A stretch of DNA of 64,000 bases from positions 98,750-162,749 of the forward strand of contig JADWMM010000002.1 of assembly GCA_015978205.1 (NCBI GenBank), written 5' to 3'. Positions within the stretch are counted from its first letter, which is position 1. The number at the start of each line of letters is the position of its first letter. Positions 1-8,843 of the stretch are shown here, piece by piece. Source of the DNA: Alkaliphilus sp. NP8. GTDB taxonomy: Bacteria > Bacillota > Clostridia > Peptostreptococcales > Natronincolaceae. Below the pieces are notes generated by a model. It was given only the letters and a program-made list of their open reading frames with translations. It searched no databases and had not been told where the DNA came from. A program made the translations under genes and the position numbers.

Positions 1-1668
1 CGATTCTTCATTAAATGCAGAACCAGTATTTCCAACATCTCTTCCTCCATGGCCAGCATCAATGACTATAAGTTTTTCCCTATATTTAGCTTCCTTGTTA
101 TTCATTTCTAGTATAAAGTCCTTAGATTCTTCAGGTGACATTAACTTATATTCAACTGAATCCTGCAATTCAAGCTTTATATTATATTCATCTCGATTTT
201 CTGTTATATCCATTGTTTTTATAATATGATCATTAACGTTTAAGCTTGCTAGCTCTAATTCAATATCTTCTTTAGGAACAGTTATTTCCATTGTATTAGT
301 TCCTTCTTGTCTACTTAAACTATATCTAGTAACAGTACTTCCCTTAAATGTTAACCTGGAAGTCGTCCATCCTAATTCTTCATATTTTATTGTTTTTAAA
401 GGTTCACCTTCTAAATGTAAATATAGCTTATTATCTTTTTCTTCTATATACACTTCTTCATAACCACTATCTTCTTTAATATCTACTACTATACGAACTG
501 ATTCTTCATCTTCTGATGATTTTTGAGAAATTCTAATTGCATTTGCAATTTTTCCATCTACATTTATTTTACTTGTACTAAAACTTTTAGCTAGAGCTAC
601 ATCCTTTATATCTACTACTAAACGATCCGGATCAGTAAGTTCCATTACATCATAGTTAGAAACTGAATCTCCTTCTATAATAATAACTTCCTTAGCATTC
701 ATATTTTCTTTTCTTATATTACGTATATAGCTATTAAAATCTATAACGATTTCGCTATTTTTTTCATCAAAGCTTACTTCGTGCTCTGTTAAATTATCTA
801 ATTCCATTACAATTCGTGTTACATATGGATCCTTCTGAAATTGAGATAATCTAAGTCCTTCTAAAATATTAACATCATCAGTGTTTATATTTAAAGTTCC
901 ATTAAATTCTATCTCGTCCTCATCTTTATAATCAAATTCTGCATTATTTAAATCTATTACTAATCTTTCAGGATTTACTAATTTAAACTCTTTATAATCA
1001 ACTTCTTGTGATGTTTTTATACGAATTTGTGGTGTAGCACCCTTCATTTCAATATTAACATCTGTAATTTTTGATATATCTTCAATTTCTTCTTTATCTC
1101 CCGGCTTATCTTCTGGTTCAGGTATTTCTTCAACCTTTTCAGGAGATTCTAACACTGCAGTTCTAGTATCGTTATCCCAACCTACATCAAACCCTAATTC
1201 TTCTGCAAAGAAACGAACCGGCACCATAGTTCTACTTATTCTGTTACCATTTAAATCTAATGTAAGAAGTTTGGCTGGTACATCATCTGGTAATCTTTTT
1301 TCTTCTCCATTAACAATAGCAATAGGACTATCAATTTTCAAAGTAATCTCTTTATCCTTAGTTGTAACTTTTACTTCATATTTTTCTTGATCCCATTCAA
1401 TATCTGCATTTAATACATCTTCAGCATGTTCTACAATCATTCTTAATGGTATTAAAGTTCTTCCTTGATTATTTAATACATACATTACAGGAGGCACGTC
1501 TTCGGACTCTATTCTATCTCCATCAATCTTTAAATTTAATACTTCAAAATTTCTTCCTCTACCGTCTTCCGCTAGTAAAATCTTGTTCAAAGATTTGTTA
1601 CCAAAAGAAACAGTAATTGAGGTTATAATAATCATTAGCGTTAAAAATACTGAAATTATTCTCCTCAT
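1..1668 (-). CDS. N-acetylmuramoyl-L-alanine amidase, 5' part (runs off window edge)
   Basis: Open frame of 556 codons from ATG 1668 to the window edge, absent from the ORF track because its stop lies outside. It begins with a signal peptide (MRRIISVFLTLMIIITSITV). A stalk domain of the copper-amine-oxidase N-terminal type follows (RTLIPLRMIVE, RTMVPVRFFAEELGF), then a D/E-rich linker. Two or more AMIN-like beta repeats come next (PERLVIDLNNAEF, PDRLVVDIKDVAL). The start of a zinc-dependent amidase_3 domain (IVIDAGHGGRDVGNTG) closes the visible part; its His is a zinc ligand of the family. Such enzymes cleave the MurNAc-L-Ala bond in peptidoglycan outside the cell, and AMIN domains usually target them to the wall. 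An AGGAGG site precedes the ATG. The catalytic remainder is not visible, so activity is inferred from family. Confidence 0.9.
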   Translation of the reverse strand, partial: MRRIISVFLTLMIIITSITVSFGNKSLNKILLAEDGRGRNFEVLNLKIDGDRIESEDVPPVMYVLNNQGRTLIPLRMIVEHAEDVLNADIEWDQEKYEVKVTTKDKEITLKIDSPIAIVNGEEKRLPDDVPAKLLTLDLNGNRISRTMVPVRFFAEELGFDVGWDNDTRTAVLESPEKVEEIPEPEDKPGDKEEIEDISKITDVNIEMKGATPQIRIKTSQEVDYKEFKLVNPERLVIDLNNAEFDYKDEDEIEFNGTLNINTDDVNILEGLRLSQFQKDPYVTRIVMELDNLTEHEVSFDEKNSEIVIDFNSYIRNIRKENMNAKEVIIIEGDSVSNYDVMELTDPDRLVVDIKDVALAKSFSTSKINVDGKIANAIRISQKSSEDEESVRIVVDIKEDSGYEEVYIEEKDNKLYLHLEGEPLKTIKYEELGWTTSRLTFKGSTVTRYSLSRQEGTNTMEITVPKEDIELELASLNVNDHIIKTMDITENRDEYNIKLELQDSVEYKLMSPEESKDFILEMNNKEAKYREKLIVIDAGHGGRDVGNTGSAFNEES

Positions 1669-1744
1669 TCGTTTTCCTCCTATTTTTTACATTCATCCCA
1701 TATAACAGTGTGCAATTATGTCGTTTATTATTTCCTTACTTCTA

Positions 1745-1774
1745 TTTATATCACTTTATAAAATCTTATGTCAA
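1745..1774 (-). promoter_or_regulatory. sigma-A-like promoter of the amidase gene
   Basis: On the minus strand a perfect -35 TTGACA (1769-1774) and a -10 TATAAA (1745-1750) are separated by 18 bp, about 75 bp upstream of the amidase ATG. Confidence 0.6.
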
Positions 1775-1834
1775 CGAATCTGAGAATTTGTAACTAAGAT
1801 GTAATATAAGCTTAAAATCTCAAGTGTTCAAAAT

Positions 1835-1885
1835 AAAAAAATACTAATCAATTGATATAGAAAACTTCAATTGTTAGTATTTTTA
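1835..1885 (-). terminator. Rho-independent terminator after the AIR-synthase-like gene
   Basis: Near-perfect inverted repeat (AATACTAATCAATTGA pairing with TCAATTGTTAGTATT) just past the stop of the 1912-2895 gene, with T-rich sequence on the minus-strand 3' side. Confidence 0.7.
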
Positions 1886-1911
1886 TTTTATATAAAACTA
1901 TATATATCATA

Positions 1912-2895
1912 TTAAATTGCTTTATATAGTTCGTCTACATCTGGTGGGGCTAATTCCTTAACTTTATTTTTACTTATAATTTTTTTATCTTTTTCCACTA
2001 TTTTTCCTATTTCTGTAATCTGTAGACCTTCGCTTTTAAAAGTATTTATTAAAACATCTTTTTTATCTTTAGAAGCAGTAATAACCATAACTCCACTAGA
2101 AATTAGCCTCATAGGATTAATAGATAAAACTTCACAGATTTTCTTTGTTTCTTCTCTTATTTTTATATTATCTTCATATATTTCTACACCCAATCCAGAG
2201 ACTTCTGCTATTTCCCACAGAGCTCCAAATATTCCTCCTTCTGTTACATCATGCATACTATTAACACCTATACTACCTGCTAATACTCCTTCTTTTACCA
2301 CACTTATATCTTTTGAAAATCCCTGTGCAGCTTTAATTATTTCGTAGTCTATTTTATTCTTTAATTTTTCCTCTAAGTCTGCAGCTATTATAGATACACC
2401 TTCTAGTCCTACGTGTTTAGTCATAAAAACTACATCGCCTAGCTTAGCTCCTTTAGAAAGCACTAAATTCTCTTTAACTTGTCTTCCTATAGCTGTAGTG
2501 CTTATTATCATTTTATTTACAGCATCTGTAATCTCAGTATGACCACCAATTATCTCCACATTAATAGAAGCAGCTGCTTTATTCGCCTCTGCCATAACGT
2601 ACCTTAAATCTTCTTTTGTTGTATTAGGCGGCGCCATAATAGTTAACATTATTCCGATAGGTTCTACTCCATTAGATGCTATATCGTTGCAAGAAATATG
2701 TATTGCTAAACTACCTATATCTTTAACTGCTCCTGTTATTGGATCTGTACTCATTACAGAAACATAGTCTCCAAAATCTATTACTGCACAATCTTCTCCA
2801 ATATTCGGCCTAACTAAAACTTCTTCACGTTTATGTTTAATATTAGAAAAAATTACTTCTTTTAATACTTCTGTTGGTACTTTGCCTATTTTCAT
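1912..2895 (-). CDS. AIR synthase-related (HypE/PurM-like) protein
   Basis: 327 residues with the PurM/HypE/SelD/ThiL fold. The N-terminal ATP-binding half has GEDCAVIDFG, STDPITG and GGHTEIT, and the C-terminal half has HDVTEGGIFGALWE. It resembles HypE, which makes the cyano ligand of NiFe hydrogenase, but it ends DELYKAI and lacks the C-terminal cysteine that HypE carries. No hyp or sel genes are nearby, so a hydrogenase role is doubtful and the substrate is unknown. I start at ATG 2895, which has GGGGGA 6-8 bases upstream. The track's TTG start at 2910 sits directly on the AAGGAAG purine run. Confidence 0.75.
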   Translation of the reverse strand: MKIGKVPTEVLKEVIFSNIKHKREEVLVRPNIGEDCAVIDFGDYVSVMSTDPITGAVKDIGSLAIHISCNDIASNGVEPIGIMLTIMAPPNTTKEDLRYVMAEANKAAASINVEIIGGHTEITDAVNKMIISTTAIGRQVKENLVLSKGAKLGDVVFMTKHVGLEGVSIIAADLEEKLKNKIDYEIIKAAQGFSKDISVVKEGVLAGSIGVNSMHDVTEGGIFGALWEIAEVSGLGVEIYEDNIKIREETKKICEVLSINPMRLISSGVMVITASKDKKDVLINTFKSEGLQITEIGKIVEKDKKIISKNKVKELAPPDVDELYKAI

Positions 2896-2947
2896 GATGT
2901 ATTCCCCCAACTTCCTTGCGTTATATAAAACATTATATCACAAAACG

Positions 2948-3538
2948 TTATGTGTCTAAACAAAATACCCTTTTCCACTTGTCGAATTCCATTACTTTAT
3001 GGTCTGAAACTATGTATAGTACTTCTATATCTTCAGGTTTAACAGAATGCAAAATTAAAACCTCTGCATCGTAATTATTTTTTAAATCTATACGTTTGCT
3101 TAGGTTTTCTTTAAAGCTTAAAGATGTTCGCCAATATTCTTTTATTAAATTTTTACCATTTGTGTCTATATATTTTTTAGCTCCTTTTAAAGCATCTATT
3201 TCTTTTAAAATAAAAGGTTCATATATTTCATTTGCTTTACTTTCATTGGCTATCCAACATTTAGATGGATCTACTTTTAAAGCCATTACTACTGTATGAG
3301 AATGAAAATTAGGTTTTTCACGATAATTCATAGTTGCAAATATAGCTTTTTTTCTTTCTACCCAAGAAGGTATATTATCTGGCTTTAAATTGTCTATAAA
3401 ATTATGAAAATTACAGTATTTATTTTCATAAGTCACTTTATCATTATATTTTATTCCTTCATACAAAATATTTTTCAAATCATTAATAGGAGCTATATGA
3501 TAAACTCTTTTTGTTTTTGAATAATCATCAAAATACAT
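2948..3538 (-). CDS. Unrecognised 196-residue protein
   Basis: A complete ORF with GGAGGAA five bases before its ATG, so it is probably expressed. It is soluble, with no membrane segment or signal peptide. It opens with VYHIAPINDLKNILYEGI. That pattern (a His-containing strand, then NL..IL..GI) recalls DarT/RNA 2'-phosphotransferase-like ADP-ribosyltransferase folds, but I see no full catalytic signature, so this is only a suggestion. Other notable stretches are AIFATMNYRE and AEVLILHSVKPEDIEVLYI. It lies in the same direction as the AIR-synthase-like gene, 52 bases away, but no partner function is evident. Confidence 0.6.
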   Translation of the reverse strand: MYFDDYSKTKRVYHIAPINDLKNILYEGIKYNDKVTYENKYCNFHNFIDNLKPDNIPSWVERKKAIFATMNYREKPNFHSHTVVMALKVDPSKCWIANESKANEIYEPFILKEIDALKGAKKYIDTNGKNLIKEYWRTSLSFKENLSKRIDLKNNYDAEVLILHSVKPEDIEVLYIVSDHKVMEFDKWKRVFCLDT

Positions 3539-3680
3539 AATATTCCTCCTTTATTCGTAAATTATTAGAGTTATATGTAACAAAAGTAGTAATTAAAAGT
3601 ATTTTTTTATTAAATAACAATAATTACATAACATTATAAACTGTATTTCAGACACAATATATATATAGGAGGTGTTTTTT

Positions 3681-3854
3681 GTGAATATGATTCAATGCGT
3701 TAATCCTTGTCTTTATGAAAAGGATGGTGAATGTACTTTAACCCATGTAACCTCAGTATCAAATGATCAATCAACCTCTGTAGATAAAGGTTGTGCTTAT
3801 TTCAGAAATAAGAAAGCTGGTGAGAGAAAAAAATCTAATATTACTTATTATTAG
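3681..3854 (+). CDS. Small Cys-rich protein (clostridial CxxxC..DGxC type)
   Basis: 57 residues with four cysteines: CVNPC, then DGEC, then KGC near the C-terminus. The spacing suggests metal or Fe-S binding. Similar tiny clostridial proteins are, in my recollection, often mislabelled hydroxymyristoyl-ACP dehydratase; nothing here supports that activity. The start chosen is GTG 3681, 8 bases after AGGAGG. The track's GTG at 3672 overlaps the ribosome binding site itself. It is a single gene on the plus strand between two minus-strand genes, closed by the hairpin at 3901-3941. Confidence 0.65.
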   Translation: MNMIQCVNPCLYEKDGECTLTHVTSVSNDQSTSVDKGCAYFRNKKAGERKKSNITYY

Positions 3855-3900
3855 TATTTTTATACTTATTTATGTTAAATTTTAAATTTAGACTTCTAAA

Positions 3901-3941
3901 AAATAAAGCTCATCAGTATAATATACTGATGAGCTTTATTT
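3901..3941. terminator. Bidirectional terminator
   Basis: A perfect 20-bp dyad (AAATAAAGCTCATCAGTATA and its complement, about one base between) with A/T tracts on both sides, placed between convergent genes ending at 3854 and 3949. Confidence 0.85.
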
Positions 3942-3948
3942 TATTAAA

Positions 3949-5334
3949 TTAAATCAAAAACATAGCTACAATAGTAGTTACAACTAACCCTATTAATACA
4001 GGAATTATATTTCTACGTGCTAATTCCATAGGTGATACATTACATATAGCAGCTGCAGGAATTAATCCCCACGGAACTACTGTTCCACCACCTATCCAAA
4101 TAGAACCTATTTGACCTAAAGCTGCTAAAACAGCTATGCTTCCATTTACTGCTGTACCAAATATTTTGGCTACGGCTCCAGCTAAGTTTAAACCTGAAAA
4201 ACCAGATCCATCAAGACCAGTAAGACTACCTATGGTTATTTCCATAGCTGCTACTGTCGGTTTGTTCATAGGAGCTACTGCTGCTAAAGCAGTACCAAGA
4301 TCAGATAATACACCTTGCGAACCTACTGGCAATGCTCCATCCCCCATTACCTGTGTAAAAGATCCCATATCTCCCATATAGAAAAATGCTGCAATTGGAA
4401 TAATAGGTCCAAATATTTCTATACTGAATATAAAACCAGATTTAATATAATCTGTAATTTTCTCTAAAGCTTTAGATTTATGCTCTAAAAAGCATAATAT
4501 TACAAGTATTAAAACTGCTGTTCCACCTATTAAAGCAGTTGCATCTCCACCTGTTAAGCCTAATTTAAACATAGCTATAATATTTAATGCAAATGCAATT
4601 GGTACTATTCCAGCTGCTACTCTAGCTACAGGACTTATTTCCTTTTCATCTGATATAGCTTCTTCTAAAGTTGTTCTTTTAACTTCTAATTTTCCATTTC
4701 TCATATCTCTTTTTAACATAATATAAGCTATAGAAATAGTAACTACTGCCATAGTAATAAATAAAATAGTTCCTTGACTTATAAGCTCCGCTACTTCTAT
4801 ACCTGCTGAACTTGCAGTTATTGTAGGTGCTCCCTGAATAACATAGTCACTAGATAATGCTAATCCATGCCCGAATAAATTAATAGCTACAGCTACACCT
4901 ATAGCAGGTAACCCTACTTTTAATGCTACTGGTAAAAGTACTGCCCCTACTAAAGCAGTTGCTGGAGATGGCCAGAAAAACCATGATATTAAAAGCATTA
5001 CTACTCCCGTAAACCAAAAAGCTTGCCCTGGTGTTTTTATTAATTTTACTAATGGTCTAATCATAAGTTGATTTGCGCCTAAGTCTTCTAATAGTCTGGA
5101 CATAGATACTATTACAGAAATAATAAATATAATTCCTAATAGCTCCACACCTGCTACTACGAAAGCATTAAAGATTCCTCCTGCTGATCCTACAATCCCT
5201 TTTCCTGCTGCTAACCCCATTAGAAATATCCCTATAATACAGGGTATTAGCGTGTCTCTTCTCATAATCATTACTGCTAAAACAATTACAACCACTATTA
5301 CATAAATCCAATGCACTAAGGTTAACTCAACCAT
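3949..5334 (-). CDS. Polytopic membrane transporter, family not assigned
   Basis: 461 residues, almost entirely hydrophobic, with roughly 11-12 membrane segments. A short charged cytoplasmic loop in the middle (KRDMRNGKLEVKRTTLEEA) splits it into two halves. Gly/Ser-rich segments such as SWFFWPSPATALVGA, GSLTGLDGSGFSGL and GGGTVVPWGLIPAAA suggest ion-transporter-superfamily re-entrant loops, as in GntP/CitM/DctM-like carriers. The substrate is unknown. I start at the second ATG (5334), 6 bases after GGAGG; the track's ATG at 5338-5340 abuts the GGAGG. It is monocistronic, flanked by terminators on both sides. Confidence 0.65.
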   Translation of the reverse strand: MVELTLVHWIYVIVVVIVLAVMIMRRDTLIPCIIGIFLMGLAAGKGIVGSAGGIFNAFVVAGVELLGIIFIISVIVSMSRLLEDLGANQLMIRPLVKLIKTPGQAFWFTGVVMLLISWFFWPSPATALVGAVLLPVALKVGLPAIGVAVAINLFGHGLALSSDYVIQGAPTITASSAGIEVAELISQGTILFITMAVVTISIAYIMLKRDMRNGKLEVKRTTLEEAISDEKEISPVARVAAGIVPIAFALNIIAMFKLGLTGGDATALIGGTAVLILVILCFLEHKSKALEKITDYIKSGFIFSIEIFGPIIPIAAFFYMGDMGSFTQVMGDGALPVGSQGVLSDLGTALAAVAPMNKPTVAAMEITIGSLTGLDGSGFSGLNLAGAVAKIFGTAVNGSIAVLAALGQIGSIWIGGGTVVPWGLIPAAAICNVSPMELARRNIIPVLIGLVVTTIVAMFLI

Positions 5335-5420
5335 AGTCATCCTCCTTTCAAATTTTGAGTTTCTTAAAGTCCAGACTAAATCCGATCAAATCTCAGTTTT
5401 AATATAATTGGATATAAAAA

Positions 5421-5460
5421 ATATCCCTATCTAATTCATAATATGAATAAATAGGGATAT
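5421..5460 (-). terminator. Terminator of the gatCAB operon
   Basis: ATATCCCTAT pairs with ATAGGGATAT around an inner ATTCAT/ATGAAT stem, followed on the minus strand by TTTTTT. It lies about 30 bases past the gatB stop. Confidence 0.85.
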
Positions 5461-5491
5461 AGTGATTGCAATTACTTTGTTTTATTTTTAT

Positions 5492-6910
5492 TTAATTTAA
5501 TAGTTTTTGTAACACTTTATTTATTAGTTTAGGATTACCTTTACCTTTAAAAGCTTTCATGCTCTGTCCTACTAAATATCCAAAAGCTTTGTCTTTACCA
5601 TTTTTATAATCCTCTATAGATTGAGGATTTCTATGTAATACTTCTTTAATTACCTTTTCAATAGCATCCATATCATCTATCTGTATTAAACCTTTGTTTT
5701 GTGCTATTTGTTCAGGCTTACCTCCATTTTCAAACATTTCATAAAAAATTTTTTTGCCAGCAGAATTACTTATTATACCTTCGTTTATTAAATTTAATAA
5801 TTTACCAAAGTTTTTAGGAGTAAGTTTTACAGCACTTAACTCTACATCACATTCCTTTAAACGTCTTAAAAGTTCTGTCATAATCCAGTTACTTACTTTT
5901 TTAGGGTTATTAGAATAACTTAATGTTTCCTCAAAAAAACTAGCTAACTCTAAAGAGCCTGTTAATACTTCTATGTCATACTCTGGTAGTTTAAATTCTT
6001 CAAGCCATCTATTCTTTTTATCTTTTGGAAGTTCTGGCAATTCTTCTTTTATTTTATTTATTTCTTCTTCACTAAGTACAACACGTAGAATATCTGGCTC
6101 TGGAAAATATCTATAGTCCTCTTCAGTATCTTTTAATCTCATAACTTGTGTTTGTTTTTCTACTTCATCCCATCTTCTAGTTTCTTTTACAGTGTTTTTT
6201 TGTTCTTTAAGGAGCAATTTATGTCTATTTTCTTCAAACTCTATTGCGCTAACTACAGCTTTAAAAGAGTTTAAGTTTTTTAATTCTGTTATATTAGATC
6301 TAGTTTTCTTCTCTTCATCTTCTATATTAATATTTACATCACAACGTAAAGATCCTTCTTCCATCTTTACATCTGATATTCCAATATACCGTAAAATATC
6401 TCTTAAGCTTTCTAAAAACTCTTTAGTTTCCTCCCCACTATTTAAATCAGGTTCTGTAACTATTTCTATTAAAGGTACTCCACTTCGATTATAATCTAGT
6501 AGTGTTATATTCTGGCTATTATATAAAGATTTTCCCGTATCTTCTTCTATATGAATTCTCTTTATACCAATCTCTTTTTTGTTTTTTCCTTCTCCTATTT
6601 CTACAAACCCATTCTGGCATAAAGGACTATAATATTGAGTAATCTGATACCCTTTTACTAAGTCTGGATAAAAATAATTTTTTCTATCCATTATACTTTC
6701 TTTAGCAATATTACAATTTAGAGCAAGTCCTGCTTTAACTGCATAGTCCACTACTTTCTTATTGAGTACTGGAAGTGTACCTGGCATTCCTAAACAAACA
6801 GGACAACATCTAGTATTTGCAATACCCCCAAAATCTACTTTGCACCCACAAAATATTTTAGATTTAGTTGAAAGCTCAACATGAATTTCAAGTCCTATTA
6901 TAGTTTTCAT
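5492..6910 (-). CDS. gatB: Asp-tRNA(Asn)/Glu-tRNA(Gln) amidotransferase subunit B
   Basis: 472 residues, normal for GatB. It opens with the family signature IIGLEIHVELSTKSKIFCG. Cysteines that bind zinc in the cradle domain follow (CGC, then CCPVC), then MDRKNYFYPDLVKGYQITQY. The C-terminal YqeY-like tail domain is intact (ending KLINKVLQKLLN). GatB phosphorylates Glu-tRNA(Gln) or Asp-tRNA(Asn) and passes it ammonia from GatA. ATG 6910 is preferred over the track's GTG 6922 because GGTGAG lies 6 bases before it. It is last in gatC-gatA-gatB, with 20 bases after the gatA stop. Confidence 0.97.
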   Translation of the reverse strand: MKTIIGLEIHVELSTKSKIFCGCKVDFGGIANTRCCPVCLGMPGTLPVLNKKVVDYAVKAGLALNCNIAKESIMDRKNYFYPDLVKGYQITQYYSPLCQNGFVEIGEGKNKKEIGIKRIHIEEDTGKSLYNSQNITLLDYNRSGVPLIEIVTEPDLNSGEETKEFLESLRDILRYIGISDVKMEEGSLRCDVNINIEDEEKKTRSNITELKNLNSFKAVVSAIEFEENRHKLLLKEQKNTVKETRRWDEVEKQTQVMRLKDTEEDYRYFPEPDILRVVLSEEEINKIKEELPELPKDKKNRWLEEFKLPEYDIEVLTGSLELASFFEETLSYSNNPKKVSNWIMTELLRRLKECDVELSAVKLTPKNFGKLLNLINEGIISNSAGKKIFYEMFENGGKPEQIAQNKGLIQIDDMDAIEKVIKEVLHRNPQSIEDYKNGKDKAFGYLVGQSMKAFKGKGNPKLINKVLQKLLN

Positions 6911-6930
6911 ATCTATTCTCACCTACCTTA

Positions 6931-8397
6931 CTATGTACTTAATATATTATTTAGATTAATTGCTTTTTCAAAGGCTCTAGCTGCTCTTAAAAGAGTTTTT
7001 TCATCAAAGGCCCTTCCTATTAACTGCATGCCTATAGGTAGTCCTTTATCAAAGTCACAAGGAACTGATAAAGCAGGAATACCAGCTAAATTTGCAGCAG
7101 CAACATAACCATCTAGCTTTTTCTTTGTAGTAGTACTCTCCTGGTTAGTTCCTATTTCTAAAGCAGTAGTTGCTACAGTAGGAGTTAGGATAATATCATA
7201 ATTCGAAAAAACATTATTAAAATCAGCTTTAATTAATTTTCTAGTATAATCAGCTTTTTTATAATATTTTTCATAGTTATCCTTACTTAACCAATATGTA
7301 CCTTTCATAATTCTTTTTTTAACTTCAGATCCAAAACCTTCACTTCTACTAGATTTAACAAAGCTTTCTATATCCTTATAATTAAAACTTCTGTGTCCAT
7401 ATCTAATTCCATCGAAACGAGCAAAATTAAGACTTATTTCAGCTTCACTTATTATGCCATAAGTCGCCATTACATATTTTGTACTGCTTAATGATACTTC
7501 CTTGCAAACTGCACCTAAGTCTTTAAATACTTCTGCTGTTTTTAATACTGATTTCTTAACGGTATCACTTACATCTTCATCAAAGTATTCTTTAGGTATA
7601 GCAACCTTTAGCCCTTTAACTCCATCATTTATTCCATTTAAATAATCTACTTTATCTTTATTAATAGAGGTTCCATCACTTGAATCGTACCCAGCTATAG
7701 CATTTAAAACTAATGCTGCATCTTTTACATTCCTAGTAATTGGTCCTATACTATCTAAAGAGCTGGCCATAGCTATTAATCCATATCTAGATACTAGTCC
7801 ATATGTAGTTTTTAACCCTACTAGTCCACAAAAAGATGCTGGCTGTCTAATAGAACCTCCTGTGTCGCTTCCTAATGTAAAAGCTGCTTCACCAGCAGCT
7901 ACAGCAGCTGCCGAGCCTCCACTTGAGCCTCCTGGAATTTTGTTTATGTCCCAAGGGTTTTTAGTATGCTTATAAAAAGATGTTTCTGTAGAGGAGCCCA
8001 TAGCAAATTCGTCCATATTAGTTTTACCTAGCATTATTCCGCCTTCTGATAAAAGTTTTTCATATACCATTGCATTATATGGAGGGGTGAAGTTTTCTAG
8101 CATTTTAGATCCACAACTTGTCAATATTCCTTCAGTACAAATATTGTCTTTAATAGCCATAGGTACTCCGCCTAATACACCTATTGATTCATTGTTATTA
8201 ATCTTTTTATCTATGTCTTTAGCTTTTTCAATAGCTATATCCTCTGTTATAGTTATGTATGAATTTACTTTATTTTCAACACTATTTATTCTATTTAAAT
8301 TAGCTTCAACTATTTCTATAGCCTTTACTTCTCTGTTTTCTAGTTTGTTTTTTATTTCATGTATACTAAGATTATAAATTTTCAGTTTTAACACCAC
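6931..8397 (-). CDS. gatA: Asp-tRNA(Asn)/Glu-tRNA(Gln) amidotransferase subunit A
   Basis: About 485 residues of the amidase-signature family. The Ser-cisSer-Lys triad is visible: Lys in GVPMAIKDNICTEG and the serines in GGSSGGSAAAVAAG and GSDTGGSIRQPA. It hydrolyses glutamine and channels ammonia to GatB. The start is unclear. GTG 8397 and GTG 8394 lie inside the only Shine-Dalgarno-like run (AGGTGGTG). CTG 8385, eight bases further on, would give the family-like N-terminus MKIYNLSIHEIKN. The gatC stop is 9 bases upstream, so translation may be coupled. Confidence 0.97.
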   Translation of the reverse strand: MVLKLKIYNLSIHEIKNKLENREVKAIEIVEANLNRINSVENKVNSYITITEDIAIEKAKDIDKKINNNESIGVLGGVPMAIKDNICTEGILTSCGSKMLENFTPPYNAMVYEKLLSEGGIMLGKTNMDEFAMGSSTETSFYKHTKNPWDINKIPGGSSGGSAAAVAAGEAAFTLGSDTGGSIRQPASFCGLVGLKTTYGLVSRYGLIAMASSLDSIGPITRNVKDAALVLNAIAGYDSSDGTSINKDKVDYLNGINDGVKGLKVAIPKEYFDEDVSDTVKKSVLKTAEVFKDLGAVCKEVSLSSTKYVMATYGIISEAEISLNFARFDGIRYGHRSFNYKDIESFVKSSRSEGFGSEVKKRIMKGTYWLSKDNYEKYYKKADYTRKLIKADFNNVFSNYDIILTPTVATTALEIGTNQESTTTKKKLDGYVAAANLAGIPALSVPCDFDKGLPIGMQLIGRAFDEKTLLRAARAFEKAINLNNILST

Positions 8398-8406
8398 CTG
8401 TTTTTA

Positions 8407-8673
8407 TTATCCTATTTTAAAATAATTACTTTCTCTATTACCTGCATTTTTAAGAAGTTTTTCTGTATTAAAAGACTTCTTTATTTTATCATCTCTTAAA
8501 ATAGCTTTATTCTCACTTGTATAAGTCATTATATTATTATCTATATCTATCTCATTTAAAATTTGAACATTTCTTAAGCTTTCATCTATATATTTCTGAA
8601 TTGATTCCTTGTCAATTTCATTTAACTGAAGCTTTGCAAGGTCTGCAATGTAATCTATATAATTCATATTCAT
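8407..8673 (-). CDS. gatC: Asp-tRNA(Asn)/Glu-tRNA(Gln) amidotransferase subunit C
   Basis: 88 residues, slightly short but typical of GatC, the small subunit that wraps GatA and GatB. It opens MNMNYIDYIADLAKLQLNE, matching the helical hairpin of the family (..IA.LA.L.L.E). The C-terminal half (LRDDKIKKSFNTEKLLKNAGNRESNYFKI) matches the conserved R.D......E.L.NAP.....F motif, with GNRE in place of the usual AP. GGAGG lies 7 bases before the ATG. It is the first gene of the operon; the roughly 165-bp gap to the divergent rubrerythrin gene must hold both promoters. Confidence 0.93.
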   Translation of the reverse strand: MNMNYIDYIADLAKLQLNEIDKESIQKYIDESLRNVQILNEIDIDNNIMTYTSENKAILRDDKIKKSFNTEKLLKNAGNRESNYFKIG

Positions 8674-8843
8674 ATTAATTCCTCCTCGTATAGCTCTTTA
8701 TCTGATTATATATAATATATAGCAATTTTTCCACCTTAGGGCACATAGGTTTATTTATGTTTTTTTACTTCTATTTTAAGTTAAGTTATAATGTGTTAAA
8801 ATATATTAGTAAATTTATATAAAAATATAAAAGGTGGTTGCTT

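Noticed and set aside
1912-2895. Calling this gene hypE, selD or thiL
   Set aside because: It lacks the HypE C-terminal Cys motif and the SelD active-site Cys/Sec pattern, and has no supporting neighbours.
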